In this document: positions 42,850-50,228 of the stretch, one piece after another
Layout of the letters: each line of letters opens with the position of its first letter
How positions within the stretch are numbered: the stretch's first letter is position 1
NCBI GenBank assembly: GCA_040877415.1
Contig: JBBDNV010000090.1
Location: forward strand, 1 to 64,000
Direction of reading: 5' to 3'
Length of the DNA stretch: 64,000 bases
DNA from: JBBDNV01 sp040877415
GTDB lineage: Bacteria > Planctomycetota > Planctomycetia > Pirellulales > PALSA-1355
The notes under the pieces: model-generated
Databases searched by the model: none
What the model was told of the DNA's origin: nothing
Seen by the model: only the letters and a program-made list of their open reading frames with translations
Made by a program: the position numbers and the translations under genes

Positions 42850-44130
42850 TTACGGCCCGTCGGCCGCCTCCGCCATCGTCGCGTCAATCTGAGCGCATAG
42901 TAGCCTTTCGATTTGGCGGTACTTGTCGCGGTCGATTGCCTTTTCCTTTTCCCATGCAATGTCCGATTCACGAGCAGCGGCCAATAGCCGAAGCTGGTCC
43001 AGTTGGGCAGAATCGGTCGTGGTAGCGTTCAGAATGCTATCCACTTCATCCGCCGGTGCCACAAAATCGGCAGACAATTCGCCCTGCATCGCATTCGCGG
43101 TGTCGCACCAAGTTGCATCTTCCCAAATTGACGGCCGTGCTGTGCATTGAGGCAGGTCGCTCTTATCCTCTGCGATGAAGCCGCCATTCTCGAATATCGC
43201 TTGCCCGAGTAACAATTTTTCAAAGACGATCTTGATCCATACACGATCGTTTGAATTCCAACTGCCGATTGAACGACGACCTCGCAAGGCTGCCACTTCG
43301 CCCCAAGTGTGAGGGCTTGGCGGTTGGCGATTTGGCGCGGCGAACGTCAATACCGTTGCCTTTGTCTTGTCTCGCTTGGGAACTGGAGTGAGGCGCGAGC
43401 AGATTTCTACAATCCGACGCATCTTGTCCACGTCCCAAGTGGCCACGTTCTCAAGTAGAACGAGTGGTGACGGTTCTCTCTCGAATCGTTCAGGTTGCGG
43501 CTCTGCGGGCTGCGGCGTGCTTGTAAATGTCAGCTTCACCGGGCCATTGCGGTTTGCATCCTTCCAGTGTTCCGGCGGTTTTGGCTTCGCAAGTTGGCCC
43601 AACGTTTTCGACCCCACCTGTTTGCCGAGTTGCGCCAGAGAGTAAGGGCACAACAGCCCGTCGCACGGAGAAATCTGAATCAGGTTCGCAAAGCTATCGA
43701 CGTGAGGCGAATCAATGCGCCCGCGATTGCAAGCCGGGTAGTTGCCGAACTGGAGAAATGCAGCTTGCAACGTGGCATCCTCAATCGCTCTCAGCCATTT
43801 AACGGGCATTCCGGGAAGGGCTATCCACGTTGCAAGCAAGCCGCCGGGATACCGTTGGTTCAGCAGATTGATTTCCGCATTGTGCGAATAATCACTGTAC
43901 GCCTTGAGCCGCGTTCGGAGGTTCACGGTTGAACCAACGTAGAGGATTCGTGACGCGGCTTGCGCGTACTGAACCCCGACCTTGAAACCGATCAAATACA
44001 AGCCCGCTACCGCCGGCGCGGCTTGTCCTAGCTCATGCCAAGTGCTGTAACTGCCACCGAATCGCAGCGCACCTTTAGGCGAGACAGCACGCGCGATTAT
44101 CTGAGTGACTTCATCCGGCACATTAGACAT
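42850..44130 (-). CDS. GIY-YIG nuclease-domain protein, 426 aa
   Basis: The N-terminal part (about 35-110) has AGLYLIGFKVGVQYAQ and RILYVGSTVNLRTRLKAY, the YIG-type core and catalytic Arg of GIY-YIG nucleases. RAIEDATLQAAFLQFGNYPA supplies the conserved Glu. The middle is unrecognised (VLLENVATWDVDKMRRIVEI), then a DNA/RNA-binding-like part and a helical C-terminus. Might be a nuclease of a mobile element or a repair enzyme. It follows the small HTH gene by five bases on the same strand. Confidence 0.75.
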   Translation of the reverse strand: MSNVPDEVTQIIARAVSPKGALRFGGSYSTWHELGQAAPAVAGLYLIGFKVGVQYAQAASRILYVGSTVNLRTRLKAYSDYSHNAEINLLNQRYPGGLLATWIALPGMPVKWLRAIEDATLQAAFLQFGNYPACNRGRIDSPHVDSFANLIQISPCDGLLCPYSLAQLGKQVGSKTLGQLAKPKPPEHWKDANRNGPVKLTFTSTPQPAEPQPERFEREPSPLVLLENVATWDVDKMRRIVEICSRLTPVPKRDKTKATVLTFAAPNRQPPSPHTWGEVAALRGRRSIGSWNSNDRVWIKIVFEKLLLGQAIFENGGFIAEDKSDLPQCTARPSIWEDATWCDTANAMQGELSADFVAPADEVDSILNATTTDSAQLDQLRLLAAARESDIAWEKEKAIDRDKYRQIERLLCAQIDATMAEAADGP

Positions 44131-44135
44131 AGGCC

Positions 44136-44411
44136 CTAGCCCGTCAGCTTGGCGAACTGATTCAGCGCTTCGCGCGCAGCGTCCACACTCCCAAGCTTGG
44201 CAACCATCGCCTTGGCGGCTAGCAGCCCGTCCATTGAAACGTGACCGTTGGCGGAAGCCTTTCGGTTGCCACTCTTGAGCTTGCTAATCAACGCCACACT
44301 CGCCTTGACGCGCTTCGCTGCCAGTGCCGACTGAATCTCTTTGACGCTCGCCCCTGGCTTTGCAGCCAGTACGGCTTTGATTGCCGCTGTCTTTCGTCCG
44401 CGTTTTGCCAT
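44136..44411 (-). CDS. Small HTH-like DNA-binding protein, 91 aa
   Basis: 91 residues. Basic N-terminus MAKRGRKTAAIKAVLAAKPG, then VKEIQSALAAKRVKASVALI, a winged-helix-like unit common in planctomycetes, and a C-terminal coil LLAAKAMVAKLGSVDAAREA. Paralogue of the gene at 44940 (shared SALISKLK/AALIAAIK and AAKAxxAKxxxxDAAR). Possibly a transcriptional regulator or histone-like protein. Confidence 0.68.
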   Translation of the reverse strand: MAKRGRKTAAIKAVLAAKPGASVKEIQSALAAKRVKASVALISKLKSGNRKASANGHVSMDGLLAAKAMVAKLGSVDAAREALNQFAKLTG

Positions 44412-44461
44412 TGGTGCTAACCTCCAGACTGCCGATTGTTAGAGGGTCCACAGTATAAACG

Positions 44462-44496
44462 AAAAGAGCCCTGTCCATCGTGGGCAGCGCTCTTTT
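44462..44496. terminator. Hairpin with T tract
   Basis: AAAAGAGC at 44462-44469 pairs with GCTCTTTT at 44489-44496, with an inner weaker pairing. It ends a few bases before the stop of the minus-strand gene at 44504 and has T runs on both strands. Confidence 0.65.
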
Positions 44497-44503
44497 GTGT
44501 CAA

Positions 44504-44806
44504 CTATCGTTCTTTCGCCCGGTCCCTCGCATTGGCGCACGTTTCGCAAAACTGGTCAACGAAAGCTTCCCGCTCGAAAACGTCATCGGGAATGTTCCCC
44601 ACCCGATGCTTTTCGAGAAATGCCATCGCGTCTACCTCGCGCTCAAGCTCAACCAGCGCACGATAGGTCAAGCCGTCAACAAGGGCTTGGTGGGCCGCTT
44701 GTTTGCCCGCTTCGCGGCTAGCGTCCATCTTTTCCGCGAACTCTTGTTGCTGTTGCCGTAAACGGGCCAACGCACCATTTACATTCGTTGCCAAAGACTC
44801 TGCCAT
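44504..44806 (-). CDS. Small helical protein, 100 aa
   Basis: 100 residues of nearly continuous helix (LATNVNGALARLRQQQQEFA, EKMDASREAGKQAAHQALVD, LVELEREVDAMAFLEKHRVG), with a C-terminal QFCETCANARDRAKER containing C..C. A coiled dimer is likely. No family recognised. A terminator follows directly. Confidence 0.6.
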   Translation of the reverse strand: MAESLATNVNGALARLRQQQQEFAEKMDASREAGKQAAHQALVDGLTYRALVELEREVDAMAFLEKHRVGNIPDDVFEREAFVDQFCETCANARDRAKER

Positions 44807-44911
44807 TTGCTTGCCCCTTTTCTGAATTGACAGGGAACTTCCAATAAGGCAAGTCTAGGTCACGCTACTTTCTACCCGAATCCGCCTGGTTCATATCAGC
44901 GCATGAAAAAA

Positions 44912-44934
44912 GCCCCACCGAAATCCGGTGGGGC
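44912..44934 (-). terminator. Terminator of the 44940 gene
   Basis: GCCCCACCG at 44912-44920 pairs with CGGTGGGGC at 44926-44934, followed on the minus strand by TTTTTTC, five bases after the stop at 44940. Confidence 0.85.
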
Positions 44935-44939
44935 ATGGA

Positions 44940-45200
44940 TCATTTCGCGTCAGTCAAGCGGCCATAAGCCGCAAGAGCAGCACGGGCCGCGTCCAGCCCT
45001 CGCATCTTCGCGCTGAACGCCTTAGCCGCTTGTATCTGCGCCAAACTGACCGTTCGCTTCGGTGCCTTGTATTTAATTGCTGCGATCAACGCCGCGCTGG
45101 CTTTAATGCCACGTTTCTTGAGCGCGGCAAGGATCGTCTTTGGGGTGGCATCCGGCTGCTTTGCCAGAATCGCCCGGATGGAATCACTTTTAGTTGGCAT
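44940..45200 (-). CDS. Small HTH-like DNA-binding protein, 86 aa
   Basis: 86 residues (MPTKSDSIRAILAKQPDATP, then KTILAALKKRGIKASAALIA). Winged-helix-like fold and a C-terminal coil (QIQAAKAFSAKMRGLDAARA). Paralogue of 44136-44411; the two are separated by the helical gene and two terminators. Its promoter must lie in the 26 bases before ATG 45200 plus the opposite-strand gene start. Confidence 0.65.
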   Translation of the reverse strand: MPTKSDSIRAILAKQPDATPKTILAALKKRGIKASAALIAAIKYKAPKRTVSLAQIQAAKAFSAKMRGLDAARAALAAYGRLTDAK

Positions 45201-45226
45201 GATTTCTCCTATGCTAGAATTGAGGT

Positions 45227-45403
45227 ATGGACGAACTTGATGAAGTCGCCCTGAATGTGTTGCTTGCCGATGACGGCATTGATCCCGCTACGGCCTTCGC
45301 CGCTTCGCAGCGCGACCAGCCGTCGCCGCGCCGATCTACGGTGAACCTCTGGGCGGTTCTGGCCGGCATCTTGATCGTGCTCGCGTGGATTCTGTGGATG
45401 TAA
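45227..45403 (+). CDS. Tiny membrane protein, 58 aa
   Basis: 58 codons, ATG 45227 to TAA 45401-45403: MDELDEVALNVLLADDGIDP, then a Ser/Arg-rich linker and a C-terminal transmembrane helix VNLWAVLAGILIVLAWILWM. It points away from the HTH gene, with a GAGG close to the start. A hairpin terminator follows at once. Not previously obvious because of its length. Confidence 0.6.
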   Translation: MDELDEVALNVLLADDGIDPATAFAASQRDQPSPRRSTVNLWAVLAGILIVLAWILWM

Positions 45404-45407
45404 AAAA

Positions 45408-45435
45408 TGGCCGGCCGCATTGCTGCGACCGGCCA
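45408..45435. terminator. Bidirectional hairpin terminator
   Basis: TGGCCGG (45408-45414) pairs with CCGGCCA (45429-45435). The minus side is followed by TTTTTT. It lies between the tiny plus-strand gene and the leftward operon ending at 45559. Confidence 0.75.
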
Positions 45436-45558
45436 TCCCCAACCCCAAACCCTTTTGTATTTGCCGCCCGACTAGGGCGGCGTCGGCCGTGTCATGTATC
45501 ACTAATCAGCGGCCAATATGTTTGAGCCCGGAAGGATTAGCCGGGCCGCGAGCCCGCA

Positions 45559-46257
45559 CTAAGTCGGGGCGTTTTGAATCTCTTTCGCTTCGGCGCGAAG
45601 CTCGCGGGCTTTGGCGTCAAGCTCTCTGGCTTTGGTGTCGCGAACGGATTCGCGCTCCGCTTCAAACGCGACCATATCGCGCTTGTACGTTTCCACGTCG
45701 CCAGTTTCTTGCAGTCGGTCGTAGAGCCCGTGTGCGCGGTCAACCCACTCTTGCGGAATATCGGACCGCACGTCCAACAGCGCGATTAGCGCCGTTGCGT
45801 CAGCGGACCAGTACCGCACGTCGGGATGGTTGAGCCTTGCATCGCGTTCGCGCTGGGCTGATTGCTGTTGTTCCCATTCGGCGGACTTAGCTTCAAAGAG
45901 TCCGATTCGTTCGGCGAGTTTGGGGTTGTGAGCTTGCTTTTCCCGCAGTGTCGCGATATGGGCTGCGAATGGATTTTCGTCTGACTGTTGCGGCTGAGTT
46001 GTCTGGCCGTACTCGGCAATCTTCTCTCGCACGCTACGCGCATCGGGCAGCCAATTTCCGTCCTTTATTTCGCGAAGGGTGAGGCTGCGGCCGATGGACT
46101 TGACTGCTCTTTCGTTGGCAGCTTCGATGATGGCCTGATTGTCTGACTCCAGTGCGGAGACTGCGTTGCGCCGGGATGATCCGTCGCGGTCGCGCTCAAA
46201 GTGATATTCGCGGCCAGTCAGAAAGCTGACCAACTTATCTTGATGAATGCTGTACAC
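45559..46257 (-). CDS. Helical element protein, about 232 aa
   Basis: From GTG 46257 (AAGGAC upstream) the protein begins VYSIHQDKLVSFLTGREYHF and is mostly helix and coil (KSAEWEQQQSAQRERDARLN, RDMVAFEAERESVRDTKARE). A longer in-frame start at 46410 would overlap the upstream gene by 64 bases. Last gene of a linked chain of minus-strand genes that starts at 47730 or 48021. It has no recognised family; a scaffold-like or phage-morphogenesis role is possible but unproven. Confidence 0.55.
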   Translation of the reverse strand: MYSIHQDKLVSFLTGREYHFERDRDGSSRRNAVSALESDNQAIIEAANERAVKSIGRSLTLREIKDGNWLPDARSVREKIAEYGQTTQPQQSDENPFAAHIATLREKQAHNPKLAERIGLFEAKSAEWEQQQSAQRERDARLNHPDVRYWSADATALIALLDVRSDIPQEWVDRAHGLYDRLQETGDVETYKRDMVAFEAERESVRDTKARELDAKARELRAEAKEIQNAPT

Positions 46258-46346
46258 GGGGTTTGTCCTTGGGAAGGTTGTTGAGGATTTCAAGCCAGCG
46301 GCGCTGAAGTTTTGCGCGCTGGGCTCTGGCTTTACGTTGAACGTCT

Positions 46347-46856
46347 TTAATTGTTGGCATAGCGCAGTCCTAGCCAGCTTTTCAGCTTCTGGCGAAAGCC
46401 CTTGGGCCATCGCGCGTGATTGTCAAAGTAGGTTTTGGCTCGCCTGTGGTGCGCATGACGACGCTTGATATGTCGCTTCGCGCTGCGACTAATCCGCTTT
46501 GGCCGGGCTGGCTTTGATGGCTTCCCCGCTTCAATCGAATCAGGGTCAACCATCCTGTCGAGGCCGTGCGTATTCTCAGGCGCGTTCCTTATATTCACGC
46601 CGTCTTGCACGTCGGTATCCTTCAAAAGGAACCAGACACGACATCGACGGGGCATGTTGTGCGGGACGTTGGTCAGAGCGAAACAATAAATGTCCGCGCC
46701 CGCCTGAATCGACGGCGTGTAATAGTCATTTTCGGCGGGACGCATTCGCGCCACGGTCTCGCGCAGGAATGCCGGCTTCTCATGGTGGACCCAGTTGATT
46801 GCGGTCTCTGCCGAAATGTCGTATTCGGTCGGTCGGGGGCGTTGGGGTTTAATCAT
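46347..46856 (-). CDS. Element protein of unknown function, 169 aa
   Basis: 169 residues from ATG 46856, which overlaps the stop of 46853-47140 (ATGA). MIKPQRPRPTEYDISAETAI is followed by ...YYTPSIQAGADIYCFALTNV and a basic tail RSAKRHIKRRHAHHRRAKTY rich in Arg/His, which suggests nucleic-acid binding. No family recognised. Confidence 0.55.
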   Translation of the reverse strand: MIKPQRPRPTEYDISAETAINWVHHEKPAFLRETVARMRPAENDYYTPSIQAGADIYCFALTNVPHNMPRRCRVWFLLKDTDVQDGVNIRNAPENTHGLDRMVDPDSIEAGKPSKPARPKRISRSAKRHIKRRHAHHRRAKTYFDNHARWPKGFRQKLKSWLGLRYANN

Positions 46857-47140
46857 GTTGCCACCCAACTGAATGCTTGATCCGCACCCAGCCCAACGAC
46901 GCCAATGGCGTCCGTAGTTTCCACGTAAATCGGCGGCGATTGCTCGCCAGCTAGCAACGGAAAGCCTTCCGAAGCACTGTTTCTACGTCCTACAAGGATG
47001 AAATTGTTATTGTCACCGGCTTTGATCGTCACGAATTTGTTGATTGGCAAATTGATCGGCGACAGCGGCACTTCGGTCAAACCGACTGTGCCGCTTCCCG
47101 CAAAGAATCGCGGCTGCGATTCTTTTGTGATTTGTGTCAT
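46853..47140 (-). CDS. Small beta-rich protein, 95 aa
   Basis: 95 residues (MTQITKESQPRFFAGSGTVG). Beta-rich with VTIKAGDNNNFILVGRRNSA and a predicted strand ending DQAFSWVAT. Might be a small structural or fibre protein. Overlaps its neighbours on both sides by ATGA. Confidence 0.55.
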   Translation of the reverse strand: MTQITKESQPRFFAGSGTVGLTEVPLSPINLPINKFVTIKAGDNNNFILVGRRNSASEGFPLLAGEQSPPIYVETTDAIGVVGLGADQAFSWVAT

Positions 47141-47310
47141 CGCTTGTTCCCATAAAAAAGTTGGGGTTGGAATCGGTAGAGGGACCGCAATACGTCTTCA
47201 GGATCGCTGCCTTTTTCGACGGCGAGTCGAATGGAGGCGACTACCCGAATCACGTCTTTGGCACCCCATGATTTGCACAGGCGGTGCAAATCCGAGACTG
47301 AGTAGCTCAT
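47137..47310 (-). CDS. Tiny element protein, 57 aa
   Basis: 57 codons, ATG 47310 to TGA 47137: MSYSVSDLHRLCKSWGAKDV, IRVVASIRLAVEKGSDPEDV, LRSLYRFQPQLFYGNKR. Its start overlaps the stop of 47307-47540 and its stop overlaps the start of 46853-47140, both by ATGA, so it is a genuine member of the translationally coupled chain. No family recognised. Confidence 0.65.
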   Translation of the reverse strand: MSYSVSDLHRLCKSWGAKDVIRVVASIRLAVEKGSDPEDVLRSLYRFQPQLFYGNKR

Positions 47311-47540
47311 TGATGCGCAGCCTGCAAAATGTGCGGCGTGAGCATTTGGGCGACGCGCTGACCGGCTTGACCTTCGATGGAAGCAAATCGGCTGAGCGCG
47401 TCTTTGATCGGCTCGGCGTAGTTCGCTTCTGACGAATCGACAGCGGCGAGCTTTGTAAGCAAGAGATAGAGCCAGCCAGCATCGCCCTGGCTTTCCTTGG
47501 TCAATCCGAGTTTTTGAATCGTTGTGGTGTAGCTAGACAT
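47307..47540 (-). CDS. Small helical protein, 77 aa
   Basis: 77 residues from ATG 47540, with AAAAGGAAAAAGAA upstream as a strong ribosome site. MSSYTTTIQKLGLTKESQGD, then LLLTKLAAVDSSEANYAEPI and QAGQRVAQMLTPHILQAAH. First clearly coupled gene of the ATGA chain. Confidence 0.6.
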   Translation of the reverse strand: MSSYTTTIQKLGLTKESQGDAGWLYLLLTKLAAVDSSEANYAEPIKDALSRFASIEGQAGQRVAQMLTPHILQAAHQ

Positions 47541-47730
47541 TTCTTTTTCCTTTTGGAAGTTGTGCCGCACGGCGCGGCGGGGGAAGATCGGAGAATGGGA
47601 CGCGCCGACTTACGTGCGGCGCGCGCTGACTTGGGATGTTGGGCTGTGCCAGACTGTAGCAATCTTCGCATCGGCCTTCGATCAAATAACAGGGATGGAT
47701 CGGGGCTCCGCAAGCGCAATAGTGAGGCAT
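47533..47730 (-). CDS. Zinc-ribbon-like protein, 65 aa
   Basis: 65 residues beginning MPHYCACGAPIHPC. The Cys residues at C5/C7, C14 and GRCEDC form a possible C4-type zinc ribbon. The C-terminus is basic and Pro-rich (SDLPPPRRAAQLPKGKRNV). It starts three bases after the stop of 47734-48021 and its stop overlaps the next gene's start. Confidence 0.55.
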   Translation of the reverse strand: MPHYCACGAPIHPCYLIEGRCEDCYSLAQPNIPSQRAPHVSRRVPFSDLPPPRRAAQLPKGKRNV

Positions 47731-47733
47731 GAA

Positions 47734-48021
47734 TCAATCGCGGCAACGCGGCTCCATTAGCTCAGCAACGCTGTCGAAGTCATCAACCGCAAACGTGTAA
47801 GTTTCGGCGTCGAAGCGACGAACGCCGGGAAGCTTTGCGAGTTGCTTCGCAACTAGGTCGTTGTCAGTGATGGCGGCAAGCTTGCGCCGGCCACAAGCGC
47901 GGATGCTGCCCGCTTCGCAGGGAATGAACATTCGCAATTCGTCGCCGCGCTCGAATAGGCTGCCTGGCTCAAGCTTGACGATGTAGGAATGGCCAAACTC
48001 TGCCTTCAAATTCACGGTCAT
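47734..48021 (-). CDS. Small element protein, 95 aa
   Basis: 95 residues (MTVNLKAEFGHSYIVKLEPG). Alpha/beta with IPCEAGSIRACGRRKLAAIT and a C-terminal TYTFAVDDFDSVAELMEPRC. The first gene of the leftward chain by position; the 48022-48230 stretch before it holds only short G/C-rich stems. Confidence 0.55.
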   Translation of the reverse strand: MTVNLKAEFGHSYIVKLEPGSLFERGDELRMFIPCEAGSIRACGRRKLAAITDNDLVAKQLAKLPGVRRFDAETYTFAVDDFDSVAELMEPRCRD

Positions 48022-48230
48022 GGGTGCCTCAAAGAGAAAAGCCGCGCGGCGGACTCAAATCCAAGCGCCGCTTGACTCGGCCACTGTGCTTGGAGATTCC
48101 GCGCAGCGCGGTTGGAGATTTTGGCGGCGCGCCCTGCCAGTCAAGTAACAGGACGCGACCGCACGAATAAAGAAGCCGGCCAGCAGAGCGGCCCTGTTGA
48201 GGCGCTCGACGCTAGCCGGCCCGAGGGAGA

Positions 48231-49235
48231 TTAAGAAACCTCAATGCCAAATTGAGCGGCATTGATTTCGCTTGGTGACCAATCGGAACTCGTGTCGGGA
48301 TTCTGTTCCCAAATCGCAAACCGATTGACGTAGCTGGTTGTTCCGACTGATTGCGGCGTGCTGGCGTCGGTCGTGCTGCCGCTCTTGGCCACCAAAGCAA
48401 TATCAAAATGCGAGGCGTCTGTTTCACGCACGACTGCATTGACCGCCACGGCGTAGACTTGGGTCACGTTCGTCAAGCTTTGATAGTCGAAAAGGTCAGA
48501 GTCACTGGCAATGTTTGTCACGTAAGTTGAATCGTCGTCAGCGCTGGCGTCGTCCACCATCGCGTATAGGTCAACTCCGGTGCTTGGGGTGCCGTCAACC
48601 GCGCCGTCTCCGTTCGGAAAGATCGTGGAGATTTTCCAAGTGTTCATAAACGTGGAGTCATCGCGGCAGTAGAAGTCATCGTAGTAAAATGACGTGCTTA
48701 CTGAGCCAGTCGGGCCGAGTCGCACGGTATCGCAGTAGGCGTTGCTGCCGGGTTGCGTGTCGATGCCGGAATCAGAGAGGATCGACGTGCCGTTCAATTG
48801 CACGTCATAGGAACCGCTGGAATTGTGGGTGTGGACAGATAGCTCGATTGTGGCCCACGTCGAAGGGGTGAGCAGTCCGCCCGCGCTCGTTTCGAGCAAG
48901 GTGCTGCCAAGTCGAACTTCAATTGCGCCGCTGGACGTGGCGCGAAGGTTGATGCCTTCGTTCGATGCTTCCCAGAAACCAAGAATGCGGGCGCTAGTGT
49001 CGTTAAGGTTTTCGGGGTTGATCGCTACGCCAGCCGTCATGTCAGCATTGTTCCCAAGCCCGGAGCGTGCGATATGGCGATTGTTGCCGGCGCGCCAGGA
49101 ATGACCGCCCAAGCGGCCGGTTTGGTTGGCAGCCCCAAACGTCGGATCGGACGCGATGTTCCATTTTCGTTGGATTCCGACAGCGATGCCGGACGAGCCA
49201 TAGGCGTCGAAGCCTTCAAGAAAGATCAATGACAT
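48231..49235 (-). CDS. Phage-structural-like beta-sandwich protein, 334 aa
   Basis: 334 residues (MSLIFLEGFDAYGSSGIAVG). Many repeats of short beta-strands with Ser/Thr/Asp/Gly; the pattern GFDAY..., WATIELSVHTHNSSGSYDVQ, FYYDDFYCRDDSTFMNTW recalls LamG/concanavalin-type domains in phage tail or capsid-decoration proteins. The C-terminal part ends in FAIWEQNPDTSSDWSPSEIN, typical for minor phage structural proteins. No signal peptide. It is the only visible phage-structure-like gene in the element. Confidence 0.6.
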   Translation of the reverse strand: MSLIFLEGFDAYGSSGIAVGIQRKWNIASDPTFGAANQTGRLGGHSWRAGNNRHIARSGLGNNADMTAGVAINPENLNDTSARILGFWEASNEGINLRATSSGAIEVRLGSTLLETSAGGLLTPSTWATIELSVHTHNSSGSYDVQLNGTSILSDSGIDTQPGSNAYCDTVRLGPTGSVSTSFYYDDFYCRDDSTFMNTWKISTIFPNGDGAVDGTPSTGVDLYAMVDDASADDDSTYVTNIASDSDLFDYQSLTNVTQVYAVAVNAVVRETDASHFDIALVAKSGSTTDASTPQSVGTTSYVNRFAIWEQNPDTSSDWSPSEINAAQFGIEVS

Positions 49236-49379
49236 TCGGCAGTCCCCAAGACTTCGACGTAGGTTTGGCAGATTGACGCGGTGTTTTCCATATCGGTTCC
49301 TGAGATGCGTAGGAGCGGCGCAGACGAGCGCGCGCCCATACGTGGTGTGATTTGACGTGGCCTAGTGTGGCGTGACGTT

Positions 49380-49763
49380 CTAGGCCGCTAGAATCGCGCT
49401 GGGCTGAGCCTTGCGCAATGAAAACCGGGCAACGGCTGCCGCTTTCTGGTCATCCGACAGCCGACGCCGCTTGCGGGGCTTGATGATGGCAAACACCGCG
49501 TTGGCGTCCGCCAAGTTGAAGGTTGCGTTGATGCCGTCCGATCCGTCTTGGGTGACCTGGACGCAATCGAGGGCCGCTATCCGCTTCGCAATCGCTCCGC
49601 GACTGTTGGTCGATACGCCCAGCAGATCGGGACCGTGCGGGTAGACGTGGCCGAACTGGCAAGGTATTTGCCAGTTCCAGGGGTCTTGCTCGCGGGGACC
49701 GGCAGACGGGTCGCGGTCGATCTTGAATTGCGGGTACAGGGTGCGCAGATTGGGGCAGTCCAT
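49380..49763 (-). CDS. Element protein of unknown function, 127 aa
   Basis: 127 residues (MDCPNLRTLYPQFKIDRDPS). It includes WNWQIPCQFGHVYPHGPDLL and NATFNLADANAVFAIIKPRK, then a basic C-terminus RRRLSDDQKAAAVARFSLRK. Similar small proteins exist beside planctomycete integrative elements as far as I recall. No family assignable. Confidence 0.5.
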   Translation of the reverse strand: MDCPNLRTLYPQFKIDRDPSAGPREQDPWNWQIPCQFGHVYPHGPDLLGVSTNSRGAIAKRIAALDCVQVTQDGSDGINATFNLADANAVFAIIKPRKRRRLSDDQKAAAVARFSLRKAQPSAILAA

Positions 49764-49796
49764 TGCGGGGTTCCTTGGAGACGGAGTTACGGATAA

Positions 49797-49870
49797 TCCG
49801 TCGCTCCTATTCTCTCTATATATTTCTCTCTCTTATTTTTCGCAAAGAGAGAGAGAGAGAGAAAGAGTAA
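49797..49870. repeat. TC/GA simple-sequence inverted repeat
   Basis: TCTCTCTATATATTTCTCTC is followed about 30 bases later by a run of GA repeats; together they could fold into a long stem. The stretch is unusually simple and AT-rich next to the 90-aa gene. Whether it is a terminator or a by-product of replication slippage is unclear. Confidence 0.5.
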
Positions 49871-49955
49871 CTTTAATAGAGTAATTGGAGCCAGGGTTTA
49901 CCCGTGTTTTGCCGTGCGCAACTGAGGTAACCGGCTTGGTGCGGCTCGTAACGCA

Positions 49956-50228
49956 TTAACGACGAACGAGCCTATTGCCCGAGCGCTGAAGCGTCGGCCG
50001 CTCAGACTTCAAGTCGAGGTTGCCGAGAAAGACTCGCCCATTGCCGGCAACTCCGCGTTGAATCCCAAGATCGTCTAATGTCTTGACGATGGCGGCGCGG
50101 GTCCAGGCTGGGCGCTCAACTGGCGGGAGCCAGGAGCGGAAGGCATCAACGAACCGGGCGAAGGAAATTTTCAAGCCGGCAAGCTGCACGGCTTCGGTGT
50201 CGATGAATTCGGAGAGGCGGTTTGGCAT
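49956..50228 (-). CDS. Primase C-terminal-like small protein, 90 aa
   Basis: 90 residues (MPNRLSEFIDTEAVQLAGLK) with FARFVDAFRSWLPPVERPAW and TRAAIVKTLDDLGIQRGVAG, then GRVFLGNLDLKS. The layout looks like the helical C-terminal domain of P4-type primases, but the N-terminal catalytic parts are missing, so this is either an independent small protein or a leftover. It neighbours the GATAC repeat region. Confidence 0.4.
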   Translation of the reverse strand: MPNRLSEFIDTEAVQLAGLKISFARFVDAFRSWLPPVERPAWTRAAIVKTLDDLGIQRGVAGNGRVFLGNLDLKSERPTLQRSGNRLVRR

